Below, piece after piece: positions 8,348 to 16,285 of a DNA stretch of 64,000 nt (the first letter of the stretch is position 1; each line of letters begins with the position of its first letter). This DNA comes from Flavobacterium sp. GTDB taxonomy: Bacteria; Bacteroidota; Bacteroidia; Flavobacteriales; Flavobacteriaceae. Location: NCBI GenBank assembly GCA_016721735.1, contig JADKHM010000019.1:310001-374000 (forward strand), read 5' to 3'. The notes under the pieces were generated by a model. It saw only the letters and a program-made list of their open reading frames with translations. It was not told the origin of the DNA and ran no database searches. The position numbers and the translations under genes were made by a program.

Positions 8348-10708
8348 ATGAAAACATTATTATCTCTAAAGAATAAATTAGTTCTCGCTTTTGTTTTTAC
8401 GGTTTTTTCAATGATCCCAATCTACGCGCAATCGGCTGCAAATGTAAACGACATTATGCTGCAAGCATTTGGCTGGGACGTTCACACGCAATCCTCTGTT
8501 TCTAGTGAGGGAGGTCTTTATAATTATTTAAAAAACCGTACCGCTAGTTATGCTGCTGCAGGATTCAATGTTATTTGGTTACCGCCACCAAGCAAATCAA
8601 CTGGAGGAGTAGGATATATTCCAACTGAACTTTTTAATTTTTCTCAAACAAGTTATGGTTCAGAAGCGCAACTGAGAGCACTATTGACCGCTTTCAATAC
8701 CAGTTCTCCGCGGATTCATCCCATGGCAGATATTGTTGTAAATCATAGAGGAGGAACTACAAATTGGACAGATTTTACAAATCCAACTTGGGATTGTCAC
8801 TCAATAACCAGTAATGACGAAGCTAATTTTGGAACTATTACAGGTGTTCGACCATGCGGAACTCCTGATACAGGTGAAGATTTTAATGGCGGAAGAGATT
8901 TAGACCACACCAACTTGCAAGTTCAAAATGGCGTAAAAGAATATCTAACGCGATTGAAAGCACTAGGTTTTGACAGTTGGCGATGGGACGTTGCGAAAGG
9001 ATTTTCAGCTAGTTACTTTGGAGATTATATCAATTCATCTTCGCCTTATGCATCGGTAGGTGAATATTGGGACGGCAACACGGCTAATTTAAAAACGTGG
9101 ATCAATGGCACTGGAAACAGGTCCGCAGCCTTTGATTTCTCTTTATACTATAATGCTTTACAACCCGCAATCAACAATGGGAATTACGCTGCTCTGGCAG
9201 GATACCCAGGATTAGCTGGACAATACGGATATGCGGACAAGGCTGTTACTTTCATTGACAATCACGACACCTTTGTGAAACCAGGAAGTTTTGTAACAAG
9301 TACAAATATCATGAAAGGATATGCTTATATCCTCACCCATCCTGGAATTCCATGTGTTTTCTTTCCTCATTATTATGGCGGAAGTTACAGCAAAGACGGC
9401 GTTACTGTAAATTACGCTGGAAATCAGTTGGCCATCGATAAAATAATGGCGATTCGCAGAAATAATGGCCTCAATGCATACAGTTCTGTTGTAGTTACCA
9501 ATTCAACTACGTTCTATTCTGCAACCATTGATAATAAAGTCGTTGTAAAAATTGGCCCCGGATTATGGAATCCTGGAACAGGTTGGATATTAAAAACATC
9601 AGGCACTGACTACGCAATTTGGGAAAGACAAGTAATAGCTGATGTTCCAAGTTTAGCAATTACGCCAACTGGAGGTGCTTTTGTTACTGGAACTTCGGTA
9701 AATGTAGTTTTAACTGCAAACAATAGCACGTCAACTATCTATTATACATTAAACGGTTCAACACCAACAACCTCTTCCCTTTCGTCGATAGGAACAAAAT
9801 CACTAACCATAACAGCAACTACGACATTAAAAGCGTTTGTGAGAAATACCGCTGGTGTAAGTTCAGCCGTACGAACCGAAGCGTATAACTTTTCAAGTCC
9901 ACCGGCATTTACGGTTTATTTCAAAAAACCATCCAATTGGAGTTCAGCAGTTAAAATATACTATTGGGGAACAACAGGAGCTGCTCCTGCGGTAACTTGG
10001 CCTGGCGTTGCCATGACTGTAGATTGTGGAAGTTGGTATAAATTTACATTTCCTTCAACGGTAACTGCTACGAATTTAATTTTTAACGACGGCAGCTTAC
10101 AAACCGCCGACTTAAATGCAACAGCGGGGACACGATATTATGATGCTGGCTGGCTGGCTGCAGCTCCTGCGAATCGATGTCCAACTGCAATGACAGTGTA
10201 TTTTAAACCGCCGACGACATGGACAACTGCTCCGAAAATTCATTATTGGAATGCCGTTCCAGCTGGAAGCGTTGCGAACACAACGTGGCCAGGCATGACT
10301 ATGACAGCAGACGTTAATGGATTTTACAAGTACACCATCAACGGAGCCACGTCTGTCAATATTGTATTTAACAATGGATCTAGCGGCACCGGAAATCAAA
10401 CTGCCGATTTATTAAATAAGACCAATGGCTATTCTTATACTTGGGGAGCAACGCCTCGAATAAGAGAGAATAACGACACTTCCTTTAGTGCGATTTTATT
10501 TCCAATCCCCGTTGCTGACATACTTCAAATAAGTTCAGATTTTGCCATTCAGGACTATAGAATAATGTCGATACAAGGAACCGTTTTGCAAGAAGGAAAA
10601 GCTACAGAAAGTGGAATTGACATGAGTAATCTTACTTCTGGAGTCTATTTTATTCAACTAAAATTCAAGAACGGCGACGAAGAAACACAAAGAATAATCA
10701 AAAAATAA
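8348..10708 (+). CDS. Secreted alpha-amylase (GH13) with two starch-binding modules and T9SS sorting domain
   Basis: Encodes 786 residues. Order: Sec signal peptide 1-28; GH13 catalytic barrel about 30-420 with the nucleophile Asp214 in GFDSWRWDVAKG, general acid Glu239 in SVGEYWDG and the transition-state Asp307 in FIDNHD; a chitobiase-like C-terminal domain about 433-515 (YYTLNGSTPT); two CBM26-type starch-binding modules about 520-605 and 615-700, each opening with TVYFK(K/P)P and containing a TWPG motif; and a type A T9SS sorting domain about 712-786 ending in RIIKK. It should hydrolyse alpha-1,4 linkages in starch or glycogen outside the cell, attached or released by the type IX system. 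No susCD-type genes adjoin it. A terminator follows directly. Confidence 0.95.
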   Translation: MKTLLSLKNKLVLAFVFTVFSMIPIYAQSAANVNDIMLQAFGWDVHTQSSVSSEGGLYNYLKNRTASYAAAGFNVIWLPPPSKSTGGVGYIPTELFNFSQTSYGSEAQLRALLTAFNTSSPRIHPMADIVVNHRGGTTNWTDFTNPTWDCHSITSNDEANFGTITGVRPCGTPDTGEDFNGGRDLDHTNLQVQNGVKEYLTRLKALGFDSWRWDVAKGFSASYFGDYINSSSPYASVGEYWDGNTANLKTWINGTGNRSAAFDFSLYYNALQPAINNGNYAALAGYPGLAGQYGYADKAVTFIDNHDTFVKPGSFVTSTNIMKGYAYILTHPGIPCVFFPHYYGGSYSKDGVTVNYAGNQLAIDKIMAIRRNNGLNAYSSVVVTNSTTFYSATIDNKVVVKIGPGLWNPGTGWILKTSGTDYAIWERQVIADVPSLAITPTGGAFVTGTSVNVVLTANNSTSTIYYTLNGSTPTTSSLSSIGTKSLTITATTTLKAFVRNTAGVSSAVRTEAYNFSSPPAFTVYFKKPSNWSSAVKIYYWGTTGAAPAVTWPGVAMTVDCGSWYKFTFPSTVTATNLIFNDGSLQTADLNATAGTRYYDAGWLAAAPANRCPTAMTVYFKPPTTWTTAPKIHYWNAVPAGSVANTTWPGMTMTADVNGFYKYTINGATSVNIVFNNGSSGTGNQTADLLNKTNGYSYTWGATPRIRENNDTSFSAILFPIPVADILQISSDFAIQDYRIMSIQGTVLQEGKATESGIDMSNLTSGVYFIQLKFKNGDEETQRIIKK

Positions 10709-10730
10709 CATTCAAAGTAAAATAGAATCA

Positions 10731-10764
10731 GGCCTAAACATATTGCTGTTTAGGCCTTTTTTTT
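10731..10764 (+). terminator. Rho-independent terminator of the amylase gene
   Basis: Perfect 10-bp stem (10731-10740 with 10747-10756), six-base loop, then eight T. Confidence 0.9.
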
Positions 10765-10841
10765 GAATCTAAAACTCAGCATTTTATTTTCCGCTGTGAC
10801 GACAATTAATTCTTTATATTTATTCCCACAAATTAATTTAG

Positions 10842-11987
10842 ATGCAGTTTTCAAATCATAAAAATCTAATGCGTTGGGTATTGATTGCAGCCTCGTTTGT
10901 AATCATATCTTTAATCCTTTGGAATACTTATACCTTTTTTCAAATATTCAAGAATGAAGAGCGTGTAAAGATGCAACATTGGGCCGAGGCGCAAAAAACC
11001 TTGAATAACGCGGATATCAATACCGATATCGAGCTGCCGCTAAAAATCATCCAAAACGCAAGGATTCCAATTATCTTAACGGAAAACAATGTGATTCTTA
11101 GCACAAAAAACATTGATGATGAAATTGTAAAAGACAAAGTGAAGGTCGCCGCCCTTTTGGCTAAGCTAAAAAACGAAAACGATCCAATTGCAATTGAATA
11201 TGTTGCTGGAAAATACCAATATCTATATTATGGTGATTCCTCGCTATTGAACAAACTAAAATACTATCCGATAGCCTTGGTGCTGATCATAGTGCTTTTC
11301 GGAGCTCTAGTATACAATTTCTATAAAAGCACCAAAATGGCAGCTCAAAATAAGCTTTGGGCTGGAATGGCAAAAGAAACTGCGCATCAAATTGGCACGC
11401 CGCTATCCTCTTTGATAGGTTGGCTTGAAATTATGAAAGCAGACAATGTAGATCCAACCACCATTTCCGAAATCGAAAAAGACATTACTCGTTTACAAAC
11501 CATCACCGACCGATTTTCTAAAATTGGATCTGAGCCAATCCTCGAGACTAAAGATATTGTTCAAGAAACGTTAGACTCTTATGATTATCTGCAATCTCGA
11601 TTTTCGAAGCAGATTTCATTCTCCTTTAACGCTCCTAAAAACAAAATTTTTGTTTCATTAAACCCAGCGTTACATAGTTGGACTATTGAAAATCTAGTCA
11701 AAAATGCCATCGATGCGATGAAAGGGAAAGGAAAATTATCTGTCGTGATTGAAGACGACGGAAAATTTGTCAAAATAAAAGTTTCCGATACTGGAAAAGG
11801 AATTCCGAAAAATCAATTTAAGAGCGTCTTTGAACCTGGTTTTACAACAAAGAAACGCGGTTGGGGACTCGGGCTGTCTCTTACAAGACGAATCGTCGAA
11901 GAATATCATAAAGGCAAAATAAGAGTCTTAAGTTCAGAATTGAATAAAGGTACAACAATGCAGGTGAGCTTTGAAAAGAAGACATAA
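10842..11987 (+). CDS. Orphan sensor histidine kinase
   Basis: Encodes 381 residues. Two membrane helices (about 11-33 and 141-159) flank a small periplasmic domain of about 105 residues. The cytoplasmic part has the H box with phospho-acceptor His182 (AKETAHQIGTPLSSLIGW), the N box ENLVKNAIDAM, G1 DTGKGI and G2 GWGLGLSL. The His is followed by QIGTPL rather than ELRTPL, a variant seen often in Bacteroidota kinases. No HAMP, PAS or receiver domain and no response-regulator gene adjoin it, so its partner is encoded elsewhere. The stimulus is unknown. Confidence 0.93.
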   Translation: MQFSNHKNLMRWVLIAASFVIISLILWNTYTFFQIFKNEERVKMQHWAEAQKTLNNADINTDIELPLKIIQNARIPIILTENNVILSTKNIDDEIVKDKVKVAALLAKLKNENDPIAIEYVAGKYQYLYYGDSSLLNKLKYYPIALVLIIVLFGALVYNFYKSTKMAAQNKLWAGMAKETAHQIGTPLSSLIGWLEIMKADNVDPTTISEIEKDITRLQTITDRFSKIGSEPILETKDIVQETLDSYDYLQSRFSKQISFSFNAPKNKIFVSLNPALHSWTIENLVKNAIDAMKGKGKLSVVIEDDGKFVKIKVSDTGKGIPKNQFKSVFEPGFTTKKRGWGLGLSLTRRIVEEYHKGKIRVLSSELNKGTTMQVSFEKKT

Positions 11988-12018
11988 AAAAATGCCGCCA
12001 ATTCAATGATTGACGGCA
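11985..12018 (-). terminator. Terminator between the kinase and HIT genes
   Basis: Stem TGCCG/CGGCA extended by CAAT/ATTG pairing (11993-12018), followed on the minus strand by seven T. It mainly serves the HIT/greA transcript; the plus-strand side has only a weak T tract. Confidence 0.75.
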
Positions 12019-12034
12019 AATTAATTTTCTTTTC

Positions 12035-12424
12035 TTACAAATTTGATTGGATGCTTTTCGATAATAATTCGAATTCCTCAGGAGTCATTTTCACTTTGTT
12101 TTGAAAACGCATTTCGTCCATTTCGTTTAGTGGAATCAAATGCACATGAGCGTGCGGCACTTCTAAGCCGATAACTGCCATTCCAATTCTTTTGCATGGA
12201 ATAGTATGCTCTAACGCAATAGCAACTTTTTTCGAAAAAAGCATCAAGTCCAAATACTGGGAATCCTCAATATCAAAAATCTTGTTGGTTTCTTTCTTAG
12301 GAATACATAAGGTGTGTCCTTTCGCATTTGGATTAACATCCAAAAAAGCTAAGAAATGCTCGTCTTCAGCCACTTTGTAGCAAGGAATTTCTCCGTTTAC
12401 GATCTTTGTAAAAATAGTAGACAT
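12035..12424 (-). CDS. HIT family nucleotide hydrolase
   Basis: Encodes 129 residues, normal for Hint-type HIT proteins, which hydrolyse purine nucleoside phosphoramidates or related nucleotide conjugates. The histidine-triad motif is His91-x-His93-x-His95 (PHAHVHLIP); the N-terminal IVNGEIPCYKVAEDE and AKGHTLCIPK blocks are typical of Hint. Physiological substrate unknown. It starts five bases after greA on the same strand, an arrangement common in flavobacteria, so it is co-transcribed with greA. Confidence 0.93.
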   Translation of the reverse strand: MSTIFTKIVNGEIPCYKVAEDEHFLAFLDVNPNAKGHTLCIPKKETNKIFDIEDSQYLDLMLFSKKVAIALEHTIPCKRIGMAVIGLEVPHAHVHLIPLNEMDEMRFQNKVKMTPEEFELLSKSIQSNL

Positions 12425-12429
12425 CGTAC

Positions 12430-12906
12430 TTAGTCTCTAGAAATTTCTAAAACTTCGAATTTCAAAACGCCATTCGGAACTGTAATTTCAGCGACATCTC
12501 CGACCGATTTTCCAAGTAATCCTTTTCCAATTGGAGAAGTAACAGAAATTTTACCTGATTTTAAATCCGCTTCACTTTCTGCAACCAAAGTATACTTCAT
12601 TTCCAAACCATTGGATTGATTCTTAATCTTCACATTAGAAAGTACCAATGCCTTTGAAACGTCTAGTTGAGATTCATCAATCAGACGAGCATTCGAATGA
12701 ACCTCTTCTAATTTCGAAATTCGCATTTCAAGCAAACCTTGCGCTTCTTTCGCAGCGTCGTATTCGGCGTTTTCAGATAAATCTCCTTTATCTCGTGCAT
12801 CAGCTATATCTTGTGAGGCTTTAGGTCTCGCCACACTTTTCAAATAATCTAACTCTTCTCTCAATTTTTTTAATCCTTCTGCTGTGTAATAGGATACTGC
12901 GCTCAT
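12430..12906 (-). CDS. greA: Transcription elongation factor GreA
   Basis: Encodes 158 residues from the ATG at 12906 (MSAVSYYTAEGLKKL), matching the usual GreA N-terminus; an in-frame ATG at 12918 would add four residues. GreA rescues backtracked RNA polymerase by stimulating transcript cleavage. The coiled-coil tip with the acidic residues is present (RDKGDLSENAEYDAAKEA), and the C-terminal FKBP-like domain includes SPIGKGLLGKSVGD. The promoter motif lies at 12964-12971. A small hairpin with a T-run sits in the leader (12931-12954). Confidence 0.95.
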   Translation of the reverse strand: MSAVSYYTAEGLKKLREELDYLKSVARPKASQDIADARDKGDLSENAEYDAAKEAQGLLEMRISKLEEVHSNARLIDESQLDVSKALVLSNVKIKNQSNGLEMKYTLVAESEADLKSGKISVTSPIGKGLLGKSVGDVAEITVPNGVLKFEVLEISRD

Positions 12907-12930
12907 AATTTCCGTCATTTATATAAATAG

Positions 12931-12954
12931 AAAAAATCCCATCTCGACGGGATT
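12931..12954 (-). promoter_or_regulatory. Terminator-like hairpin in the greA leader
   Basis: Inverted repeat AATCCC/GGGATT (12935-12940 with 12949-12954), eight-base loop, followed on the minus strand by six T. It lies within about 30 bases of the predicted transcription start, so it could cause early termination. The stem is short. Confidence 0.35.
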
Positions 12955-12963
12955 CCTTGTTGG

Positions 12964-12971
12964 CAAAGATA
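12964..12971 (-). promoter_or_regulatory. Promoter -7 element (TATCTTTG) for greA
   Basis: Exact TAnnTTTG match about 58 bases upstream of the greA start. Confidence 0.5.
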
Positions 12972-13032
12972 ATATATTTCTTATTACTTAATAATTATAT
13001 GTTAACCAATACAAAGCCAAATTTAAATAATT

Positions 13033-13040
13033 TATATTTG
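13033..13040 (+). promoter_or_regulatory. Promoter -7 element (TATATTTG) for the Rieske-fold lipoprotein gene
   Basis: Exact TAnnTTTG match 30 bases before the ATG at 13071; rules out the longer reading from 12957. Confidence 0.5.
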
Positions 13041-13070
13041 TTTCCACAATTAATTCATTCTTTTTTACTC

Positions 13071-13499
13071 ATGAAGAAATTTCTTATTGCATTCGTTTTG
13101 CTGGCTTTATTGGTTAGTTGTGAAAAAGACAGCAACACAAGAACGAATAATCCGTACATTCCAAATTACGGATTCTCCGCCGTCCTTAATTTGAATTTAC
13201 CAAGCTATAGCGGACTTCTTACTCCTGCAAATCCTATTGCGATAACTGTTGAAGGAGACATATACCTACTCATCATGAAAGTTTCGGACGGTCAATTCTA
13301 CGCTTGGAACGGCAACTGTCCAAACCAGTCGCCTACTTCTTGCTCCAGACTTACTATTTCTGGGTTGAACGGAAAATGCGGCTGCGACGATGGATTGCTA
13401 TACAGTTTATTCACTGGAACTGCACAAAATGCCTCTTATCCGATGATTAATTACCGTGTAGAGTCCTTAGGAAACAATACCATTCGCGTTTACAATTAA
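13071..13499 (+). CDS. Rieske-fold lipoprotein without histidine ligands
   Basis: Encodes 142 residues. The first 20 are a lipoprotein signal with the lipobox LLVSC, acylated at Cys17. The C-terminal half follows the Rieske layout: YAWNGNCPN (Cys83, with Asn85 where His would be) and, 20 residues on, KCGCDDGLLYSLFTG (Cys103/Cys105 with Asp106/107 where the second His would be, then the F-x-TG turn), closing with a NYRVESLGNNTIRV strand. Both His ligands of a [2Fe-2S] Rieske centre are absent, so it may bind no cluster. Membrane-anchored, role unknown. The start is fixed by the promoter at 13033. Its stop shares TTAA with the convergent TonB receptor gene. Confidence 0.75.
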   Translation: MKKFLIAFVLLALLVSCEKDSNTRTNNPYIPNYGFSAVLNLNLPSYSGLLTPANPIAITVEGDIYLLIMKVSDGQFYAWNGNCPNQSPTSCSRLTISGLNGKCGCDDGLLYSLFTGTAQNASYPMINYRVESLGNNTIRVYN

Positions 13500-15610
13500 A
13501 ATACTAAAGTAATTCCTGTCAAGAAATTAATTCCAGCTTGAGGATAATAGTAAACTGCACCTCCACCATAATCAGCACCATTTGAAACATATTCCTTATC
13601 AAATATATTGTTGACTAAACCGCTAAAAAGAATCGATTTAAAAAATCGCTTCGGAACCAATTCAACCGAAACATTAAGATCATGCGTTGCATAACTTCCT
13701 AGTTTGGCGTCGGCAGATTCGGCATTATTCAAATATTGCTCGCCTACATATTTTTGGAGCCAACTTACAGCAATCCTTTTCGTTGGTTGAAATCGCAACC
13801 TATTGCTCGAAATTACAGCGGGAGAAAACGCAATTTGAAAATCTCCAGTGCCACTTTCTCCAGCAATTGCATTCTTACTTAGCGTCGCATTTCCCTGATA
13901 ACTCAACATCTTAGTTATTTGAATACCCAACTCCATTTCGCAACCCAAGCGATAACTTTTGCTGGCATTGGCACGAATGGGATTTCCAACATCATCTAAT
14001 TCTCCGGTGAGAACCAGCTGATTTTTGTAATTCATAAAATAGATGTTGGCATTCCATTTTATTTTTTGTTTTTCATGACGCCAACCCAGTTCGTAATCAT
14101 CCAAGCTTTCTGAATTTGGAGTTCCGTTTTCGTAATCCGTTCTATTGGGTTCACGATTGGCTTTGGCATAGGAAAAATAGAAAGAATTAGGTTTGTTTAA
14201 TGTGAAAGTCACTCCGGCTTTTGGATTAAGGAATGCAAACACATCGTCTACAAGATTAGATTGCACGCCATCAGCGATATAGTTTACGCTTCGATATTGG
14301 AGATCGGCAAATAAGTTCCATTTTTGATGCAATTGATAATTCACTTTTAGAAATACTGTCCCGTCAGTTTTAGTTGCTGCATTTTCATAATATTTATTTC
14401 GTAACTCCGATGGTGTTGGAATTTTTGTCCAAATAACTTGTCCGAAATGATCTCCAAAATACTTATTCCAGCTTCCTCCAAGAAGAATCTCTGTTTTATT
14501 TTTTTTGTACGCTAATGAGAACGTTGTGCCGAAGAAATCATTATCAAGCCATTGTTGCCGCACCAAATCGGTAACCGCTGATTCTTGCGGAGCCGTCAAA
14601 TTGTAGTCAAAAAAGGACTGGTCTTCAACATATTCCTCATAATAGCCACTCCCTTTTGTATAGTGCAATGCGAGGTTACTTGACCAATTGGCGTCGATTT
14701 TTTCGTTCCAATGCAGTTGAAAATGATGTTGCTGATAATTATCCGTTTGATTATCATAGAATTGTGTATTCCCCAATTCATCTGTGTAAAACCCCGCATA
14801 ATTAAAGGTCCTGTCATTAGCAAGTGTTTGTGCATCTAAGCCGTACCAAGACTGATACGTTTTTTCCTTGCCTCCAAAAATCAATCCTTTGATTAGCGTT
14901 GTTTTTCCTATGTAGGTACTTTGAATAAAGTATGATTTCAAATCTGAGGCGGCACGATCAATATATCCTTGTGAATTAATGCTCGAAACGCGTCCAGCCA
15001 TTTCAAAATTGTTGTTTAACAAACCTGTGCTAAACTTTATTGTATGTTTATGCGTATTAAAACTTCCGTAGGAATTAGAAATTTCACCGGTGCTTTCCTT
15101 TGAAAAATTATCGGTTACTAAATTCAAACTGGCACCGAACGCTCCAGCCCCGTTGGTTGATGTTCCGACACCACGTTGCAGTTGAACACTTTCCACGGAA
15201 GATCCGAAATCTGGCATATTCACCCAGAATGTACCGTGGCTTTCCGAATCATTATACGGTATGCCGTTGATGGTAACATTGACTCTAGTCGCGTCACTTC
15301 CTCGTACTCGAATTCCAGTATAACCCACACCGTTTCCGGCATCCGAAGTCGTGACTACAGACGGCATAAAATTGAGTAAGATTGGGATGTCTTGACCAAG
15401 ATTTCTTGGAGTAAAATCAGACTTTACTATATTACTATAGCTCATTGGTGTCTTCACGGTACTTCGAATTGCTGAAACCATGACCTCGCTTAAAGTATTT
15501 ACTTTAGTGGAATCACTAATTTGTGTTTGAGAAAAAGCGGCAATGGATAAAAAAAGAAATGCAACAATTAAGTTTTGTTGCTTCGTGCATGTGTTTTTTA
15601 GAGTTTTCAT
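13496..15610 (-). CDS. TonB-dependent receptor under TPP-riboswitch control (probable thiamine receptor)
   Basis: Encodes 704 residues from ATG 15610 (an upstream TTG at 15616 is possible but unlikely). After a signal peptide (about 1-28, IAAFSQ) comes the plug domain about 45-160 with GIRVRGSDATRVNVTINGIPYND and QRGVGTSTNGAGAFG, then a 22-strand-type barrel ending in a terminal Phe (GITLVF), as for outer-membrane proteins. Such receptors import scarce ligands with TonB energy. The ligand is suggested by the TPP riboswitch at 15746-15828: receptors controlled this way in Bacteroidota are predicted thiamine transporters. There is no carboxypeptidase-like N-terminal domain and no SusD partner, which argues against a glycan substrate. 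Confidence 0.9.
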   Translation of the reverse strand: MKTLKNTCTKQQNLIVAFLFLSIAAFSQTQISDSTKVNTLSEVMVSAIRSTVKTPMSYSNIVKSDFTPRNLGQDIPILLNFMPSVVTTSDAGNGVGYTGIRVRGSDATRVNVTINGIPYNDSESHGTFWVNMPDFGSSVESVQLQRGVGTSTNGAGAFGASLNLVTDNFSKESTGEISNSYGSFNTHKHTIKFSTGLLNNNFEMAGRVSSINSQGYIDRAASDLKSYFIQSTYIGKTTLIKGLIFGGKEKTYQSWYGLDAQTLANDRTFNYAGFYTDELGNTQFYDNQTDNYQQHHFQLHWNEKIDANWSSNLALHYTKGSGYYEEYVEDQSFFDYNLTAPQESAVTDLVRQQWLDNDFFGTTFSLAYKKNKTEILLGGSWNKYFGDHFGQVIWTKIPTPSELRNKYYENAATKTDGTVFLKVNYQLHQKWNLFADLQYRSVNYIADGVQSNLVDDVFAFLNPKAGVTFTLNKPNSFYFSYAKANREPNRTDYENGTPNSESLDDYELGWRHEKQKIKWNANIYFMNYKNQLVLTGELDDVGNPIRANASKSYRLGCEMELGIQITKMLSYQGNATLSKNAIAGESGTGDFQIAFSPAVISSNRLRFQPTKRIAVSWLQKYVGEQYLNNAESADAKLGSYATHDLNVSVELVPKRFFKSILFSGLVNNIFDKEYVSNGADYGGGAVYYYPQAGINFLTGITLVF

Positions 15611-15745
15611 TCGCAATTGATTACGAATAAAAGGGGGAATTATTCTTTTTTATTTTAAAATTGATTGTTCGCGACTTTGTGTAATGAAAATACCAAATCT
15701 ACTTGCTTCTTCGCCTAAAACACTCGATTGATATATTTTTACACT

Positions 15746-15828
15746 TGGTCTTCCCTTAACAGCATTACCTGTTCAGGTTCGTTGGGTATGATCTCAGCTC
15801 GTCATTTAGAGCACCCCTTTGAGACGAG
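15746..15828 (-). promoter_or_regulatory. TPP (THI-element) riboswitch
   Basis: On the minus strand the conserved pieces appear in the correct order: GGGGTGC (15817-15811), CTGAGA (15797-15792), ACCCAACGAACCTGA (15787-15773), GGTAATGC (15769-15762) and GGGA (15755-15752), bracketed by a GTCT/AGAC closing stem (15825-15748). The element binds thiamine pyrophosphate and represses the downstream gene, here the TonB receptor about 140 bases away. I see no clear terminator in the expression platform, so control may act at translation. Confidence 0.93.
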
Positions 15829-15829
15829 G

Positions 15830-15860
15830 CAAATGTATGTCATTAAATTGAAGCTGCAAA
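15830..15860 (-). promoter_or_regulatory. Promoter for the riboswitch-controlled receptor
   Basis: Complete Bacteroidota promoter on the minus strand: -33 TTTG (15860-15857), 19-base spacer, -7 TACATTTG (15837-15830). The predicted transcript starts right at the 5' end of the riboswitch. Confidence 0.75.
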
Positions 15861-15883
15861 CTCAAGAAGAAAAAATTTTGTTG

Positions 15884-16285
15884 TTAGAACTCTGGGCGTT
15901 TCCTATTTTGCTTGATTACCGAAGTATTTCGTTTGGCTTTGATTCTCTTTTCAATTACCGATCTTGGTATTTTAGTAGCCTTTCGCTGCTTTTGAACCTT
16001 TAGTGCTATTTCGAGTATTTCAAAAAACCGCTTCGTAACCAATGTCTTATTTCTTAATTGACTTCGGTCTTGATCCCCATTCAAGATCAAAATAAAATCC
16101 GTAGTCAATCGCGGCCCTAGTTTCGATTTTAGTTGATTTTTTTCGTCAAATGACAAACCAGTAGAATTAGGAATGTCAAAAGTCAAAATTACTTTTGAAG
16201 ACACCTTATTTACATTTTGTCCGCCAGCACCAGAACTACGAACTGCTTTAAAATTCAATTCTGATTTTATTTTTTCTACATCCAT
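15884..16285 (-). CDS. arfB: Alternative ribosome-rescue factor / peptidyl-tRNA hydrolase
   Basis: Encodes 133 residues, typical of ArfB (YaeJ), which enters the empty mRNA channel of stalled ribosomes and hydrolyses peptidyl-tRNA. The catalytic GGQ loop is at residues 21-23 (RSSGAGGQNVNK), and the basic C-terminal tail needed for channel binding is present (about 95-133, many Lys and Arg). The start codon overlaps the stop of the kinase-DUF4301 gene by one base (TAATG), so it is translationally coupled to it and is the last gene of that operon. Confidence 0.93.
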   Translation of the reverse strand: MDVEKIKSELNFKAVRSSGAGGQNVNKVSSKVILTFDIPNSTGLSFDEKNQLKSKLGPRLTTDFILILNGDQDRSQLRNKTLVTKRFFEILEIALKVQKQRKATKIPRSVIEKRIKAKRNTSVIKQNRKRPEF

